Positions 47,495 through 60,460 are shown, counted from the stretch's first letter. The stretch is DNA of 64,000 nucleotides from Spongilla lacustris (GCA_949361645.1 OX442432.1:6398397-6462396), one strand, 5' to 3'. Notes: generated by a model not told the origin, from the sequence alone. Numbers and translations are program-made.

Positions 47495-49652
47495 CTAGCT
47501 TCTTGTATCCTTAGGTAGGTTCTTGACCACACTGACTAACTTCAACAGCTCAGTATCCTCAGGCTCCTCAGGTTCCTCTGTATCACCCAGGGTTTCTTCT
47601 AACAAATGACACTCTGTATCGTCACAGTTGTGCCGCTGCTCAATGGTGATCTTCTGCATCTCGGCAGCAAAGTTCAATTCTTCACTAGTCGCCTCGATAG
47701 TTTGTGCAATTGTTGGCAGCTGTACTTCTAGCAGGTATTCGTTCAGCTTCTCTGAAGAGGCACCATGGCATGGTATACTATCAGAGGGCGCATGGTGGTC
47801 ATGGATGAACGAGTTATCATTGGTCTGTCTGAAACCGTTGCGCACTTGATCATCAATGAAGTTCCTTCTGTGGATTGCTGGAGGTCTTGGTGTCATGTGG
47901 AACTTCATCACTGTCAGCTTCCTGAAGTCATGTGCCTTGGTGATAGCCTTCTCCAAGTCCTGGTGCACAAGAGCAAGTTAAGCTCCTCCCCCACCATCAA
48001 GGACACACCTACTAATTACCTGTAATAGTCTTTCTTGTGCTTCAGTGTAGCTAGGTTGCGGCTGTGCTTCAGAGGCAGCGCTGTGTACAGCTGCAGGGGA
48101 TCTTTTGTATCTATGTAGCTCTTGCTTCAATCGCTTGGACCTATCAATCTGGATGAAGATGGTATGTGAAAATGGAAATGCTGTACCATTCCCCCCCTCC
48201 CCCCCCCCCCTTCAGCAGCACTACTTACAAGCACATGAAGGGAGTGCAATGTTCTGCCTCTCTCCATTTGCCTCGCGCTTTCAATTCCTTCCTTCCTTTT
48301 TGTCACCAATGCATCCCTCAGCTCCTCAGTGATGTCAGTCAGAGCTTCCTTCTCTTTCCCCAACTGACGGATCAAACCAGCACAATCTGCAATGTAGCAA
48401 TGTCACAGAAGTTACACCATGCCTCCAACAAAATACTAGGAAATATACTGGTAGCCATGGCAACTCAAAGCTGAGTATTTTTCCATTGCCAATTTGAACT
48501 GTATTTAAATTATTCAGTGTCACAGCCTGAGGTAATTGATGGTAAGACATGTACAAACATAAAACCACACCCTTCCCCATTGGAATGCATGCACCAAGCA
48601 GCAATGCAGAAGCTAGTCCAATGCAAGTGGGAGGGACTTTTTACACTTACAAATCTGCCCTTATGATTTGATTTAAATATTGATACATTATTTGATGGTG
48701 TACAAATTTAGCAGTGTGGTGCACACACACACATATATAGGGAGTACATGAGGTGCTATAGGGGTATATGTACACCACTTAATGATCACACACTACAGTA
48801 GAGTGCTTTGGTCTCTATGTACAAATGTTTTTGCCTTAAGGGGTGACTCAAAAAGTAAGAAGGCACTCATTAGCTTCCTGTGGATGAGGCAGAACAGCCT
48901 AGCCCCATGGTCAAGAACTGCTGCAGAAAGTGTACTAATGGATGCTCAGTTCAAAAGACTTCTATTGAGATGGGTGATGCTTGACTACTGGGATTAAGGT
49001 AATGATACGTGCACATTGTGCAGTTCTACAGTTCAGCAAATTTCACAATCAAACAAGAAGTAAAGCTTCTGGCAAAACTTTAAGTTTTAATATGGTCAAG
49101 GAGAATGTGCGTTCCCACTTATTTACAAAACCTTACGTAAGCAAGCACAGCAAAGTTAAACAGAACACTCCCACACATGGTAAGAAGTGAACTGTCCGCT
49201 ATGTAAAGTGCGGCTGCAATCATACACATGTATGCTCATTATAAGAGCTCAAAAGTGACAGTGCAGTGCTGTTACAAGTGTGTGGCGGGTGAGATTTCAG
49301 TTCCCGCCCTTACGTTTCCATCGCAATCATGCAACCAGGTAACTGCGAAACAGGACTATGAGTGGTTCAGCTATTAGCGGATAGCGCTAATATGACCACA
49401 ATAGCCCGTGTGGCAATCCTACATCACCTCGCTGTCATACATCTGAGCAGCTGTACGCTTACCAAGCTCTGGATCCCGCCCTTCTTTTTTCCTCCACTTT
49501 TTCTTTCTTTTACACAATACGTTCAAGATCTGTTTCTCCGTTAGCCTTTTAAACACTGTACAAAGCCTTGCAGATACTACAGAAGTGATTTCAGTGCCCA
49601 ATTGAAGAGTTTTGTAGCTTTTGTCGCTTTCACTGCATTGTTTATCCGCCAT
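47495..49652 (-). CDS. Coiled-coil protein of unknown function, 313 aa, 4 exons
   Basis: Exons in transcript order: 49652-49463, 48386-48229, 48148-48020, 47959-47495 (942 nt, in phase). I do not recognise a family. The N-terminal 63 residues end in a very basic stretch (KRKKKWRKKEGRD), a possible nuclear signal. Exon 2 encodes a long charged helix with heptad character (LGKEKEALTDITEELRDAL), and exon 3 another helical segment. The C-terminal exon is polar, acidic and ends LLKLVSVVKNLPKDTRS. The start codon lies only 54 bp from that of GPATCH11, with an E2F-like site between, which would suit a cell-cycle protein, but this is inference. Intron 1 (1076 bp) holds no recognised feature. Confidence 0.75.
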
Positions 49653-49706
49653 TTTTGCAAATCATGTGCGGATTTAAACTTGGCGGGAAAGAGTTAACTG
49701 TTAAAA
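49653..49706. promoter_or_regulatory. 54-bp bidirectional promoter with E2F-like site
   Basis: Only 54 bp separate the divergent start codons. TTGGCGGGAAA at 49680-49690 matches the E2F consensus. Transcription start sites probably lie within or just inside the two genes. Confidence 0.55.
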
Positions 49707-50700
<994 letters not shown>

Positions 50701-51004
50701 AGTGCACCACTGTGGACTGTTCATGGAGCGTCACCATCACTGGTGGAAACTTTAATCTTGGGGAGAGAACAATTTCTTCTTGTATAGTTTCAAGCAGCAC
50801 ATACTGTGATTAGGCCAACTGTATATGTTGATGTTTTATGTACTTTGTATTTTTAAATGCATGACACTTTTGTTTGTCTTTTTAAACACCATTTATTGAC
50901 ATTGAAATCACAGTATACAAGCTTACACAACGGTCTTTTTCTACTCACAATTTAAACGTTGTCTGATCTGTAGACAGAGAAGATGTGATGTGATTTATTT
51001 CACT
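50701..51004. other. 3' flank of GPATCH11
   Basis: AT-rich sequence after the stop codon. No other feature is seen. Confidence 0.5.
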
Positions 51005-51229
51005 TTAAATAATATTAAGACTTTTACGTTTCTGCGGAAACTGCCTCTTTGTGATAACTTTCTTGTCCAAAGGTTTGTTTGCCATTGTCCAGTCCACTCT
51101 ACTTTCCTCCGTGACGTGCTCTTCACTGAATACCGTGCTTTTGTTTGAATCGTTATAATGCCTTCTGTCTGTTCTTGTCCACTGCTGATTCGAGTTGCAC
51201 TCGACCGCACACCACGATTCAACGTCCAT
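51005..51229 (-). CDS. Possible small gene, 74 aa, single exon
   Basis: An uninterrupted frame of 75 codons ending in a very basic tail (KVITKRQFPQKRKSLNII). I recognise no family. In favour of a real gene: it starts 76 bp from the next gene on the opposite strand and keeps the strict strand alternation of the block. Against it: short, compositionally plain, no homologue known to me. It could also be the last exon of a longer gene or a chance frame. Confidence 0.4.
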   Translation of the reverse strand: MDVESWCAVECNSNQQWTRTDRRHYNDSNKSTVFSEEHVTEESRVDWTMANKPLDKKVITKRQFPQKRKSLNII

Positions 51230-51305
51230 TAATTTTTTGGCGTCGGTGTTGCTAGGGATACCAAAGTGAATTCATCTAAATAAGCGGCAGCTGGCGGGCA
51301 TCACT

Positions 51306-52290
51306 ATGAATGAATTAGAAGAATTCAAGCTTCCGGAACCAGACACACGACTAATAGTGCTCGGAAAGACTGTCTTTAAAGTCAAGTACAAAACTAGGTA
51401 TAGATTATTGCTATGTATGTGCTCTTGACTCATTTTCGTGACACTTGGATAGTGACACTTTGCTGCCTACAGAGGAAGCAGCTTGCAAAGCCCGCTGGTT
51501 CTATGACGAACTTAAGAAGATAACAAAAGCTACTCTTACTCACATTATAAAGAACGGTCGGGCAATACCTTTGCGTTCCGACCACCTTGTGGTTTACCCT
51601 GGTTAGATTAATGATGCCAGGGAAATGTCATTCCATGTTTTTATTTTTCATTTTTCAAAGGGTTTCACTTGTGGGAATGTGTTGATGACCTGCAGTTTTC
51701 TCACAATGGAGAAGAACTGCAAGCCCATCCTAATGTCATCCTGCTGCTAGTGAAGTTGTTGGCACCAGCGAAAGTTATGAAGCCGACACGAGATCATCTG
51801 ACTGGAAAGCGAGGGCTTCCCCCTGACGACGAACATCTTCCGCCTGAAAGCACGCCATCTTCGTATCATCTGGCAAGAAAGAGGCTGAGGCCAGAGAATG
51901 GGGTCCCAATGGTCAGTCTGTCATGTGCCATTATGATGTGATATTACATCAGGGTTACATTCAGGTGCCCCTAGGTGGGTGTGGCGCTGCCCTTCCTACA
52001 GGAACACGCACAGATGTCCCAATTGTTGCTAACTCAGGTAAGCATAAGATAGTAGGTGTGACACTATGTGGAGGATTATCCGCCATTCAGTGGCAAGGTT
52101 ACAACGTCCATCCACTGAAACAGTTGCACTTTGTGCATCAGAAACCATTCAAGGCCTCCACAGCCTTAGTCAGCCTACTCAATTGAAAAGTAATACAGGT
52201 GTTAGGACCACATAGGCAATGTTATTTTATTTTTTGATCCAATGTTAGAAAATGAACCTCACGGATGGTTCAGTCCTTGGAGGGTCATAA
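51306..52290 (+). CDS. Unrecognised gene, 189 aa, 5 exons
   Basis: Exons: 51306-51397, 51453-51601, 51661-51911, 52002-52037, 52249-52290 (570 nt, in phase). The N-terminus (RLIVLGKTVFKVKYKT, then KARWFYDELKKITKATL) looks like a compact alpha/beta domain. After about residue 105 it has LLLVKLLAPAKVMKP followed by a polar, proline-rich, probably disordered tail with LARKRLRPENG, a possible nuclear signal. I do not recognise the family. The internal exons are well supported by phase and by the density of in-frame sequence. The last two small exons are less certain. Confidence 0.65.
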
Positions 52291-52299
52291 GGTATGTAC

Positions 52300-52330
<31 letters not shown>

Positions 52331-52649
52331 TCTGCCTAGTAGCAAAGAGCTTTGTTTTTTCTGTGCCAGGTCTGTCTTCCAGCCTCTCTTGCAATCAAAG
52401 ACATAGCGTAATTAGCCTATTGCATATGGACATCACATGTTGTAGAGGTGTACTGCAATGATGATTAGGCCATAATCAGAGTCATTGCTTGGCTACCAAT
52501 AATCTGCAATTATGTGTGTTACAGTATAATGATTGAATTGTATTCAGCTATACGTACAAAGAACAGGGCAACACAACAAACACAAGACAGCACACTCATA
52601 CACACACATACAAGAAAAAAAAAAGAAGTTAATAGTGGTGGGAATTGTG

Positions 52650-55600
52650 TTACAGAATAGTACTGCTCTGCTTGAAGAGGACCTGACCAGGCCTGGTGGC
52701 GGTCCTGCAAGCCTTGTTGAGGTCGTCCAGCATTGTCTTATGAACGTCACCCACTGTGAAGATGCCTATCTCCGTCTCCCCACCTTCGTTCCATATGTTA
52801 GAGTGCTGAGTATAAATGTCTTTAAAAGGAAAAAGAAAATATTTTTAAACAGTGTGGGGAACTTTATAACCAGCACCCTCCCCCCCCCCCCCCCCCCCCA
52901 ACCAAACATTCTTGCCAGCTTACATTCAAGAAGGCCATCAAAATCTGGAATTCCATAGGACGTCATACTGTAGAGGTTGTTGAGCTGTGGCTGGGATGGT
53001 CTCCGTCCAATGCAAGACTCTCCCGCTGTCTTTAAGCCCAGCTGCAGTAGGGCACTGGCCAGTTCATCGGGGGGACTGTCTATGTTGGTGAGAAACACCC
53101 TTATATCCAGGTAACGCTGGAGGTGTTCATCCAAGCAGAGATCGGACAAGTAGTCGGTAAACCACTGGGAAGGGGCAGAGGAGGATGAGGGAGGAAGGAA
53201 TAGATAATTAATGCCTGCTGTCAGATACGGGAGCACTTACCTCAAAGTCATTTCCACTCGGGATAACCCACACAAAGTACAATTTTGTAAGAATCGGATG
53301 GCATCTGTGAAGCCAGAAGAAGAAGTCACATCATTTGCTTATGCGTGGCAATCCAATGGTGCAACACATGCAGGCATCCCCCCCCCCCCCCGCCCCCAGG
53401 TGTTCCCCTCCCCCAGCCCTGCCCCCAGGTGTTCCCCCTCCCCCCTGCCCCCAGGTGCTCCCCTCCCCCCCCCCCTGCCCCCAGGTGCTCCCCTCCCCCC
53501 CCCCCTGCCCCCAGGTGCCCCCCCCCCCCCCCTGCCTCCAGGTACTCCCTCCATCGTGTTGCTGAAGTCACCTCGGTTGACTGCACAACACTTAATGTAA
53601 AACCTTATAGTGTCAACAATGTTTTCCAACATGGAGTCTGCAGGTGCACAACCACACTAGTGCACAACCACACAAACAGCATGTGGGAGAGTATGGCCAC
53701 CTGCTAAATTAATAGTCCACATGGAGTACTATAATACCGCTTGAACAAATCAATAAGGTTTTAAGCAAAGAAGTGCACTTGTCTCTATAGCCATAGCCAG
53801 AGCAGGCAGTGGAGTGCACCCCAGCCTACCCCCCTAACAGGTCTGATTGCACTTACCCGCAGAGACAGGAGTTATGTTTCCTATACTGCAGCAGTTTGGA
53901 CAGCACTGGCTTGGACATGTGAGGTCCATTTCCACCACACACCAGTGCAGAAATTTTGTAATCAAATACTGCATCACTGCCAGGTCCATAGCTGCAGGGG
54001 AAGGAGAGGGAAAGTGGATTAAGCAAAATGGTCACCTGGTCCACTATGCACACAGCCAGATACCACTGTGTGATACGTGCATGTGCATCTAGCCAGAGGC
54101 TCTTCTTATTGAGTTATTCCAGGATCTCTAATGATGCAGGTCTCACATTAATTTGCCTGATCTTAATTGAAGCCAGAGGAACGTTTGGCATCTCTAAATG
54201 TTGTCTCTTCTTCCCTCCCATGCATGCCCATGCATGCCCATGCATGCCCATATATGGCTACACAATATGGCTGACTCACGGGCCAGTGAATTGGAGTGTA
54301 AGCTGTTCAGAGATACATTCTGTTGAAGGTGTCATCTTGTTGTCTTCACTCCTGCTGTTGTTCTGTGAAGGCACCCTGTTGAAGGGGTGTGTCTTCATGG
54401 TCAGGAACATCTCTGTAAACCAGACATTTCCTTCTTTTGGGATGTAAATTGTCAGTTTCTGAAGGACGGAAAGAAAAAAAGATAAATTGTAATTATGTTG
54501 TTTAATAACATTGACTTACTGGTTCTTTTGGTCCAGAGCTGATGTAGCATCTGTGCCAGCCAAAGTATCCTATATAGAATACAGCAGTATACAGTAAGCA
54601 GTGCATTAGTGCAGTGTGAGGAGGAGGAGGGAAGAGGAGGGTAGAAGAGAAGGGGGGAGAAGGGAAGAGGGAGGTGGAGGAGGAGGAAAAGGGAGGAGGG
54701 AGGAGGAGGAAAAGGGAGGAGGGAGGAGGAGGAAAAGGGAGGAGGGAGGAGGAGGAAAAGGGAGGAGGGAGGAGGAGGAAAAGGGAGGAGGGAGGAGGAG
54801 GAAAAGGGAGGAGGGAGGAGGAGGAAAAGGGAGGAGGGAGGAGGAGGAAAAGGGAGGAGGGAGGAGGAGGAAAAGGGAGGAGGATGAGGGGAGGAGGGGA
54901 GAGGAGAAGGAAGAAGGGAGGAGGGAGAAGGGAGGAGGAAGAAGGGAGGAGGAAGAAGGGAGGAGGAAGAAGGGAGGAGGAAGGATGGAGGAGGGAGGAG
55001 GAGGAAATATAAGTGCTGACATGCTTACCAATTTTTTGGAAATTTAGCATGACAAATTGACCAGGAATGAAATCAAACTGCTTCGGCTTCTCCGTCTCAA
55101 TAACAGTGACCCTAGATACATCGTCGTAGGGACCAGCTGTCTTCACTGCTACAGTGTACTTGGCAGTGATCCAATGCCGATGAACCAACTCAAATCCCAT
55201 AATAAAGAGCAGCGGGAGGAGCCACTTCCAGAAAGACGGGTTCCAGTACCGGTCTCCATGTACGAGAATGAGGACGTAAACAAGGACAGTAGTCACCCAG
55301 TGGACCAGGTAAAACACTATGAATCTCATCCGCTTCCTTAAGGCAGGCACAGCGCTGCAGCCCATGGTGAGGATGGCCACAAGGACCAGCAGGCCGGTCA
55401 CAGCAGGACATAGGTGTACAGCAAGGCTGGTCGTGAAGCGGCTGCCATCGGTCACCTCCTCTGCCCCTCCTGTGGTGGTGTTGTGGCCGTCCAGTGCAAA
55501 GGAGCACAGGTGAAGACCCACATGTACAGCTGACCAGAAGGCTACGCCCCCAGCCACCAGCAGGTGGAAGTGGATGGGACGGTGGAGCGGAAACAGCTGC

Positions 55601-58600
55601 AAATATGTGAACATAAATAAATAATAGAGGTGTCAGTGTTATGCCTCAATAATTCATCACAAAAGAGGAGGCAGACTGTAGGTCTGATTAGTGCCACCTG
55701 TTGTCACCCCTGCACACCACTAAATAAGTATATGTAGCTGACCCAATGCCAACAGGTGCAACGTGTCAACAGGCCTCCCAGGTGTGGATGCACACACCAC
55801 CACACACCACCACAAGCTAACCTTTATCATCCATGGTACGTTACACATGACTTGGATCAGCGATGACATCATAGGGAGGAGGACTAACACACAGCTCATG
55901 CTCAGGACGGGTCCAGTTCCATACGCCCACTGTCCCCAGCCCGTTCTCTGGTTGGACAGCATTCCAGCAATCAAGAGGGACACATTGGCGGCCAGGTATA
56001 CTCCAAACCACAGGAGGAAGGTCGCATTCGTGTGGAAGAAGTTCTTGGTCCTGGACATGACCCTCTTGAAGCAGGTGGTACCCCCTTGTGTACTCTTGGT
56101 CTTGCCATAACGAACAATGAGGCCAGACTCGCTGATGTAGAGACGATGTTGGTACAGGAGGGGGAGGAGGTTCATGAAGGTCACGACCCCGGTGTTGGCC
56201 GGATCTCCAGCCTAGTTGGATGGGATACGAGTTGCTGGGACGTGATATGACCCTTTGGCACTAAAAACACGCATACCTTCATGATGCCTGAAATCATTTC
56301 CTCCAGCTGGTGTGGTTGTATCTACGAGTGGTGGAATGGTAGGTTGGAGGAAAGATCAAATTACTTTGATCACAATGCACGGTGGTGCTTGTACCGCAAT
56401 CTTGGAAGCTGCAAGACTGGTGGCAAGAATGTTCTCCATTTCCTTCTGAGTGATGTGTTCAGCACTCCTCAGCTTGTGAGCTATTTTCATTTGGGCCCCT
56501 ACCGCCATTGCCTGGAGACATATGTTCATACACAATTAATGCCATCTCACCCTGCTGTGCACAAAAAGCCCCTCCCTCCCCTAAAAATCCCCTCCTCCCC
56601 CTAACAGATGAGAAGCCCTAGTACCTTCTGCTTCATGGTACACTCATGCTCACTCCCCATGGTGGACACTGATGTTCCCCGGGAGCGGCCCTGTGCATTC
56701 TTTGGTACCAGCTCTGAAATGACACCAGTATAGAACAGCTCTCCATCTATCACAAAGCTTGTGACGTTCACTTCAACAGGAAACTCATGACCATTTTTTG
56801 ACAGCCCATGTACCTGGGGGGAGAGGGGGGGAGGGGAAGGGGGAAGAGTGAGGAGGGGACGCACACAAGTGAGGCAACCAGCATATGAGGTCATTCCAGT
56901 GGTTTTAATAAAGGTATCAGTCATTGAACAATTTCATTTTTAGTAGTAATTGAGGATGGGAGAGGTTATGGAGGAGGGGGGTTTTACCTCGTACAGTCTG
57001 GCATGTTTCTGCTCCTCTGGTGCATAAGAATGTTTCCTGGAGAGGACAATAGCAGGGTAAACATCTTGTATTGCACACTGTGCCACACTCCCACCCGCAA
57101 TATAACTTTAACTGAAGTACAACGTACCTGATATATTTCATAGTGTCTTCAGTACGTCTAGATACTCCACAGCGATGCCTCTCCTTGTACTGGGAAGGTA
57201 TCACCATCTGTTGTGGGATAAGGTAAATTGTTATCCTCCAGGAAAAAAAAAAAATTTACCTCCAGGGAACTTCCTATTGCTTCGCCAGGTGTGTACCCAA
57301 ACATCTTGACAGCCCCTGCACTCCAGAACACAATATCACCACTTGCATTGGCACAGACGATGGCGTCATGTGACATCTGCATGACAGACCTGCAAAAAAG
57401 GTGGGATGGGGAGCATGGTATATTATTAATTATAATTATAATATTATAATTATAACATAAGTACAGAGTATAAACTAACACATATGGCTAACAACAACAC
57501 AAACTAACATGTACTCAAGCTAATTAACTCACGCACAGAATTAAAGGTGATCATTTTGATGCTAATGAGGATTATTATTATTAATATTAATAACTAGCCC
57601 CACCCCTCCCCTCCTTTTAACATGAAGAGACACCATTGCCACACATACCTGAGGGCATTGTCAGAAAATACATTAACCTGTCCAAAGCTGGCTGAACGAG
57701 ACATGGATGGGGGTCTAAGCCCAACGGGTGTCGAGGGTATTGGAATAGCCTCCAGGGGAGCCACGCTGACTTTCTTCTTCCTAGGCTTGTTTTCAGCCTG
57801 GAGGGAAGAGGTTGAAGGGCATGGGGACAAGTCACGCCCCCCTTCGCTATCTTGCTTCATCAGTAGGCATTCCGACACCTCCTCGGCAGGTGTAGTGGTG
57901 ATGATGGGTGGGATGAAGGCAGGTGGTGACTCCTTAGCAGGTGTGGTGGTGATGGTGGGTGGGACCAGGGCAGGTCTCCGCCTCCTCGCATTCAGGGTCC
58001 CAGGCCCACCAGCGATGTTTCCGACAGAGGGTTCGTCTTTGCGTGCCTTAGGCGGAGACTTCACTGAGTGCCGCGTCACCCTGAGTGAGTCACCGTGGGA
58101 TTCAGAGTCCAGGTTGAGGCTGCGTGGGGGCAGATTGAAGCTGTGGGCTTTCTTGATGGGGCAGGGGCTGGTGGCACGGTTAAACCTGTTGTGGTCCAGT
58201 GTACCCACCACCTCCTCCTTCTCGCTCAAGACCTCATCATCATCGTCCGAGGTCCCGATGATCATATTCATGGATTTTGAGTTGTCTTCCTGGGCTGGGG
58301 GTGGAGTTTGAGGCTCAGGGCTCATGTAGGATTGCTGCTGGAGGTGTGCAGGAGGGAGGGTGTGTTGTGGAGTGGGGGATGTGGACTCTGCCACTCTGCT
58401 CAGGTCAGTCTCTGCAGTCAGCGTGCTCTGGTTGGCGACAGAGGGGGAGGAGGAGGCTAGGCCCAGCTCCTTATTGAGCATATCGCGGTGCTGGATAGCC
58501 TCGAGGTAATCGATGCTCTTCTTGCGGAGCTGTATCATCTTGGATTCGGATATGACCCCCTGGGATAGCGGCTTCAGGATGGAGTTGCTTCTTGGCTTGG

Positions 58601-60460
58601 AAGGCGCTGGGGCAACAGCCTCCATGTCTGCACCACTGGACTTGAAGCTGTGCTTGGAAAGCTCTGTACCTGACCTCCCAGCTATGGCCAAGACATAGAC
58701 AGCCACAACGGACAGCAACCAAACGCCATATGCCACGCCCACTGTGATGGCAGCTACCTTTGTAGCGGGCCAAATGGCAAGACCCTAAATAAGGGGACAA
58801 GGATAGGAGTTGATAGCCTGTAACTCCCCCCCTCCTCCCCCCGTAAATCTCGTGCATCTTCCAATGAGCCCCTCCCATTAGTGTTGTGGGCGTACCCCCT
58901 ATGGCGCAACGTACCAAAAGAACATTAGCGATTCCCAAACAGGTGATGACGTGACCACACCCCCGATGCCACCGTCGCCATTGCACGCGCACAAGCAGTA
59001 GGGGAGTCGTGAGCGTCATGGTGAGAACGACCACGCCCACAACGGCGTGGACGGTTTGGCGGAAGTGGGCCCGCGTCGTCATCTGAACGTACGCGACTAC
59101 CAGTGCGAGGCCGGCCAGGCCGAGCGCCGTTCCAGTCGGCTGCATCAGCCTGTGGACGAGGTGCTTTTGGCTGTGCGCCATAAAGGCCCCCAGGGGTAGC
59201 AAGACTCCGAATGCGAGGATCATGGCAGCTGCGTGTGCATAAAGCAGGGGTAGGTACTGTTGCGATGCGGGTTGAGAACTGGCGAGGGTTATAATTCGAA
59301 TTGCCGCCCTGGTGGCGGGTCTGTTGGTGCAACGCAACAGATAGTCACCTTCTTCTTCGAAGTTATAGAAAGCTAATGAGATTAAAAATATACAAAGGCG
59401 TGTGGTGAATAAGATGGTATTGCAAGTATTCATTAAACTTGCCGTCAGACGCGCTCGCAATGTCCCTCTTTGATGTACGGTCCGATATTATCACCTTGCC
59501 GCATGGCTCGTTGGCGGCGGTCCAAACGACCGTGGCGTCGCTGCCTATGATGTGGACTTGGTCCTCGCATCCCTGGCAAAGCACGACGTGGTACTGCGAC
59601 AAGATGACTGAAAGGTTTCCGCTGGAGTTGCCGCAGGTGTACAAGTAGCGTCCGGTTGTATTGAGCGCGTACTCCCCAGCAAGTGGGTCCGTAATGACTG
59701 CTAGAAAGAAGAAATGAAGAATAACTAAATGGCTTAATTTTCGCACACAAATACATGCATGCATACGTGTGTAGACGGTACGGAGAGGGGGAAAAAATAT
59801 CTGATTAACAGCGAGCTCGAGTGCACCCACTTATATAGGGCGAGACAGGTCATAAAGCGGTCTTAGTATTTTTATCTTACGCAAGATATCCTTTGCGAAA
59901 ACAAATACTAGTAGAAAGGTCAACCACTGTTTATTTAACGAGGTGGGCTGCAGGCTAATAGTTCAGTTCCTAACCTTGTCCTGAGCCGCCATCAGTTCGG
60001 GAGAAATTGCAGGGGTGCGTTGTTGATATCAACGGTTGTCCGAGCAGTATTTGCGAGGTAACTGGACAGCTGATGTCTGCATTTCAGCATTGCCGAGGGA
60101 GAGAGACGATGAACTGAACACGTGCATGTACATGTGTTATAACTGTCGGCATTTAATGCGTTTTTATCGGCGTGTGTGTACAATCTGCACACATGCACAC
60201 AAGTAACACATTTTTAAAAAAATTCTTTTGCGATATCTAGCCATCGAACAGACAAATAGTAGTTCAAACAAAATAACATTTACTATGCAACCGCTGCAAT
60301 ACTAATACCTGCACGCAGCGAGTTCGCTGCAAAAAGAGAGGCTTTATCGTTAATTCCAGATGCACTTACCAAAAGGTAACTCTTCGTCAGCAAGTCCCTT
60401 CTGCAGTGATAACAACAGTGCGATAACAATAAGGATAGCTGGGCACCTTTCCCCTGCCAT
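52650..60460 (-). CDS. Cupredoxin-like / cytochrome b561 / PAS / EF-hand-like / NOX-ferric reductase fusion, 1413 aa, 18 exons
   Basis: Exons: 60460-60370, 59700-59443, 59372-58915, 58757-57649, 57389-57260, 57207-57128, 57036-56988, 56813-56625, 56511-56395, 56306-56277, 56211-55822, 55596-55029, 54569-54520, 54458-54280, 53991-53857, 53304-53241, 53164-52924, 52753-52650 (4242 nt, in phase). Signal peptide 1-24. Cupredoxin-like ectodomain about 31-147, copper ligands not evident. b561 core about 156-295 with H163, H190, H225, H257. Disordered linker about 300-630. PAS about 640-770 ([19 protein letters not shown]). EF-hand-like loop at 840. NOX membrane module about 870-1100 with two HX13H pairs (H978/H992, H1066/H1080). 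FAD/NAD domains follow, but HPFT is HRCY (1162) and the pyridine loop is CGGNGP (1251). Probably a transmembrane electron carrier under PAS control. Intron 2 uses a GC donor. Confidence 0.85.
53380..53540. repeat. C-rich minisatellite in fusion-gene intron 15
   Basis: Six or seven units of the type CCCCCAGGTGYTCCCCTCC. ORFs with long proline runs across it are repeat products. Confidence 0.85.
54615..55010. repeat. Purine-rich minisatellite in fusion-gene intron 12
   Basis: About eight copies of a 24-25 bp unit (GGAGGAGGAAAAGGGAGGAG) followed by degenerate GGAGGAAGAAGG repeats. Long Arg/Glu/Gly or Ser/Pro/Leu frames here are artefacts. Confidence 0.9.

Noticed and set aside
54606..55047. Long Arg/Glu/Gly and Ser/Pro/Leu ORFs
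   Set aside because: Products of the purine-rich intron minisatellite. The ORF joined to the NOX exon past 55029 runs through the donor.
57622..58311. 229-aa plus-strand ORF
   Set aside because: Antisense shadow of the long linker exon of the fusion gene, which is fixed by phase on both sides.
59363..59830. Reading the ectodomain exon straight through to [13 protein letters not shown] and a stop
   Set aside because: This would end the protein before the b561 core. The GC donor at 59442 gives an in-frame join to a segment that repeats the ectodomain pattern.
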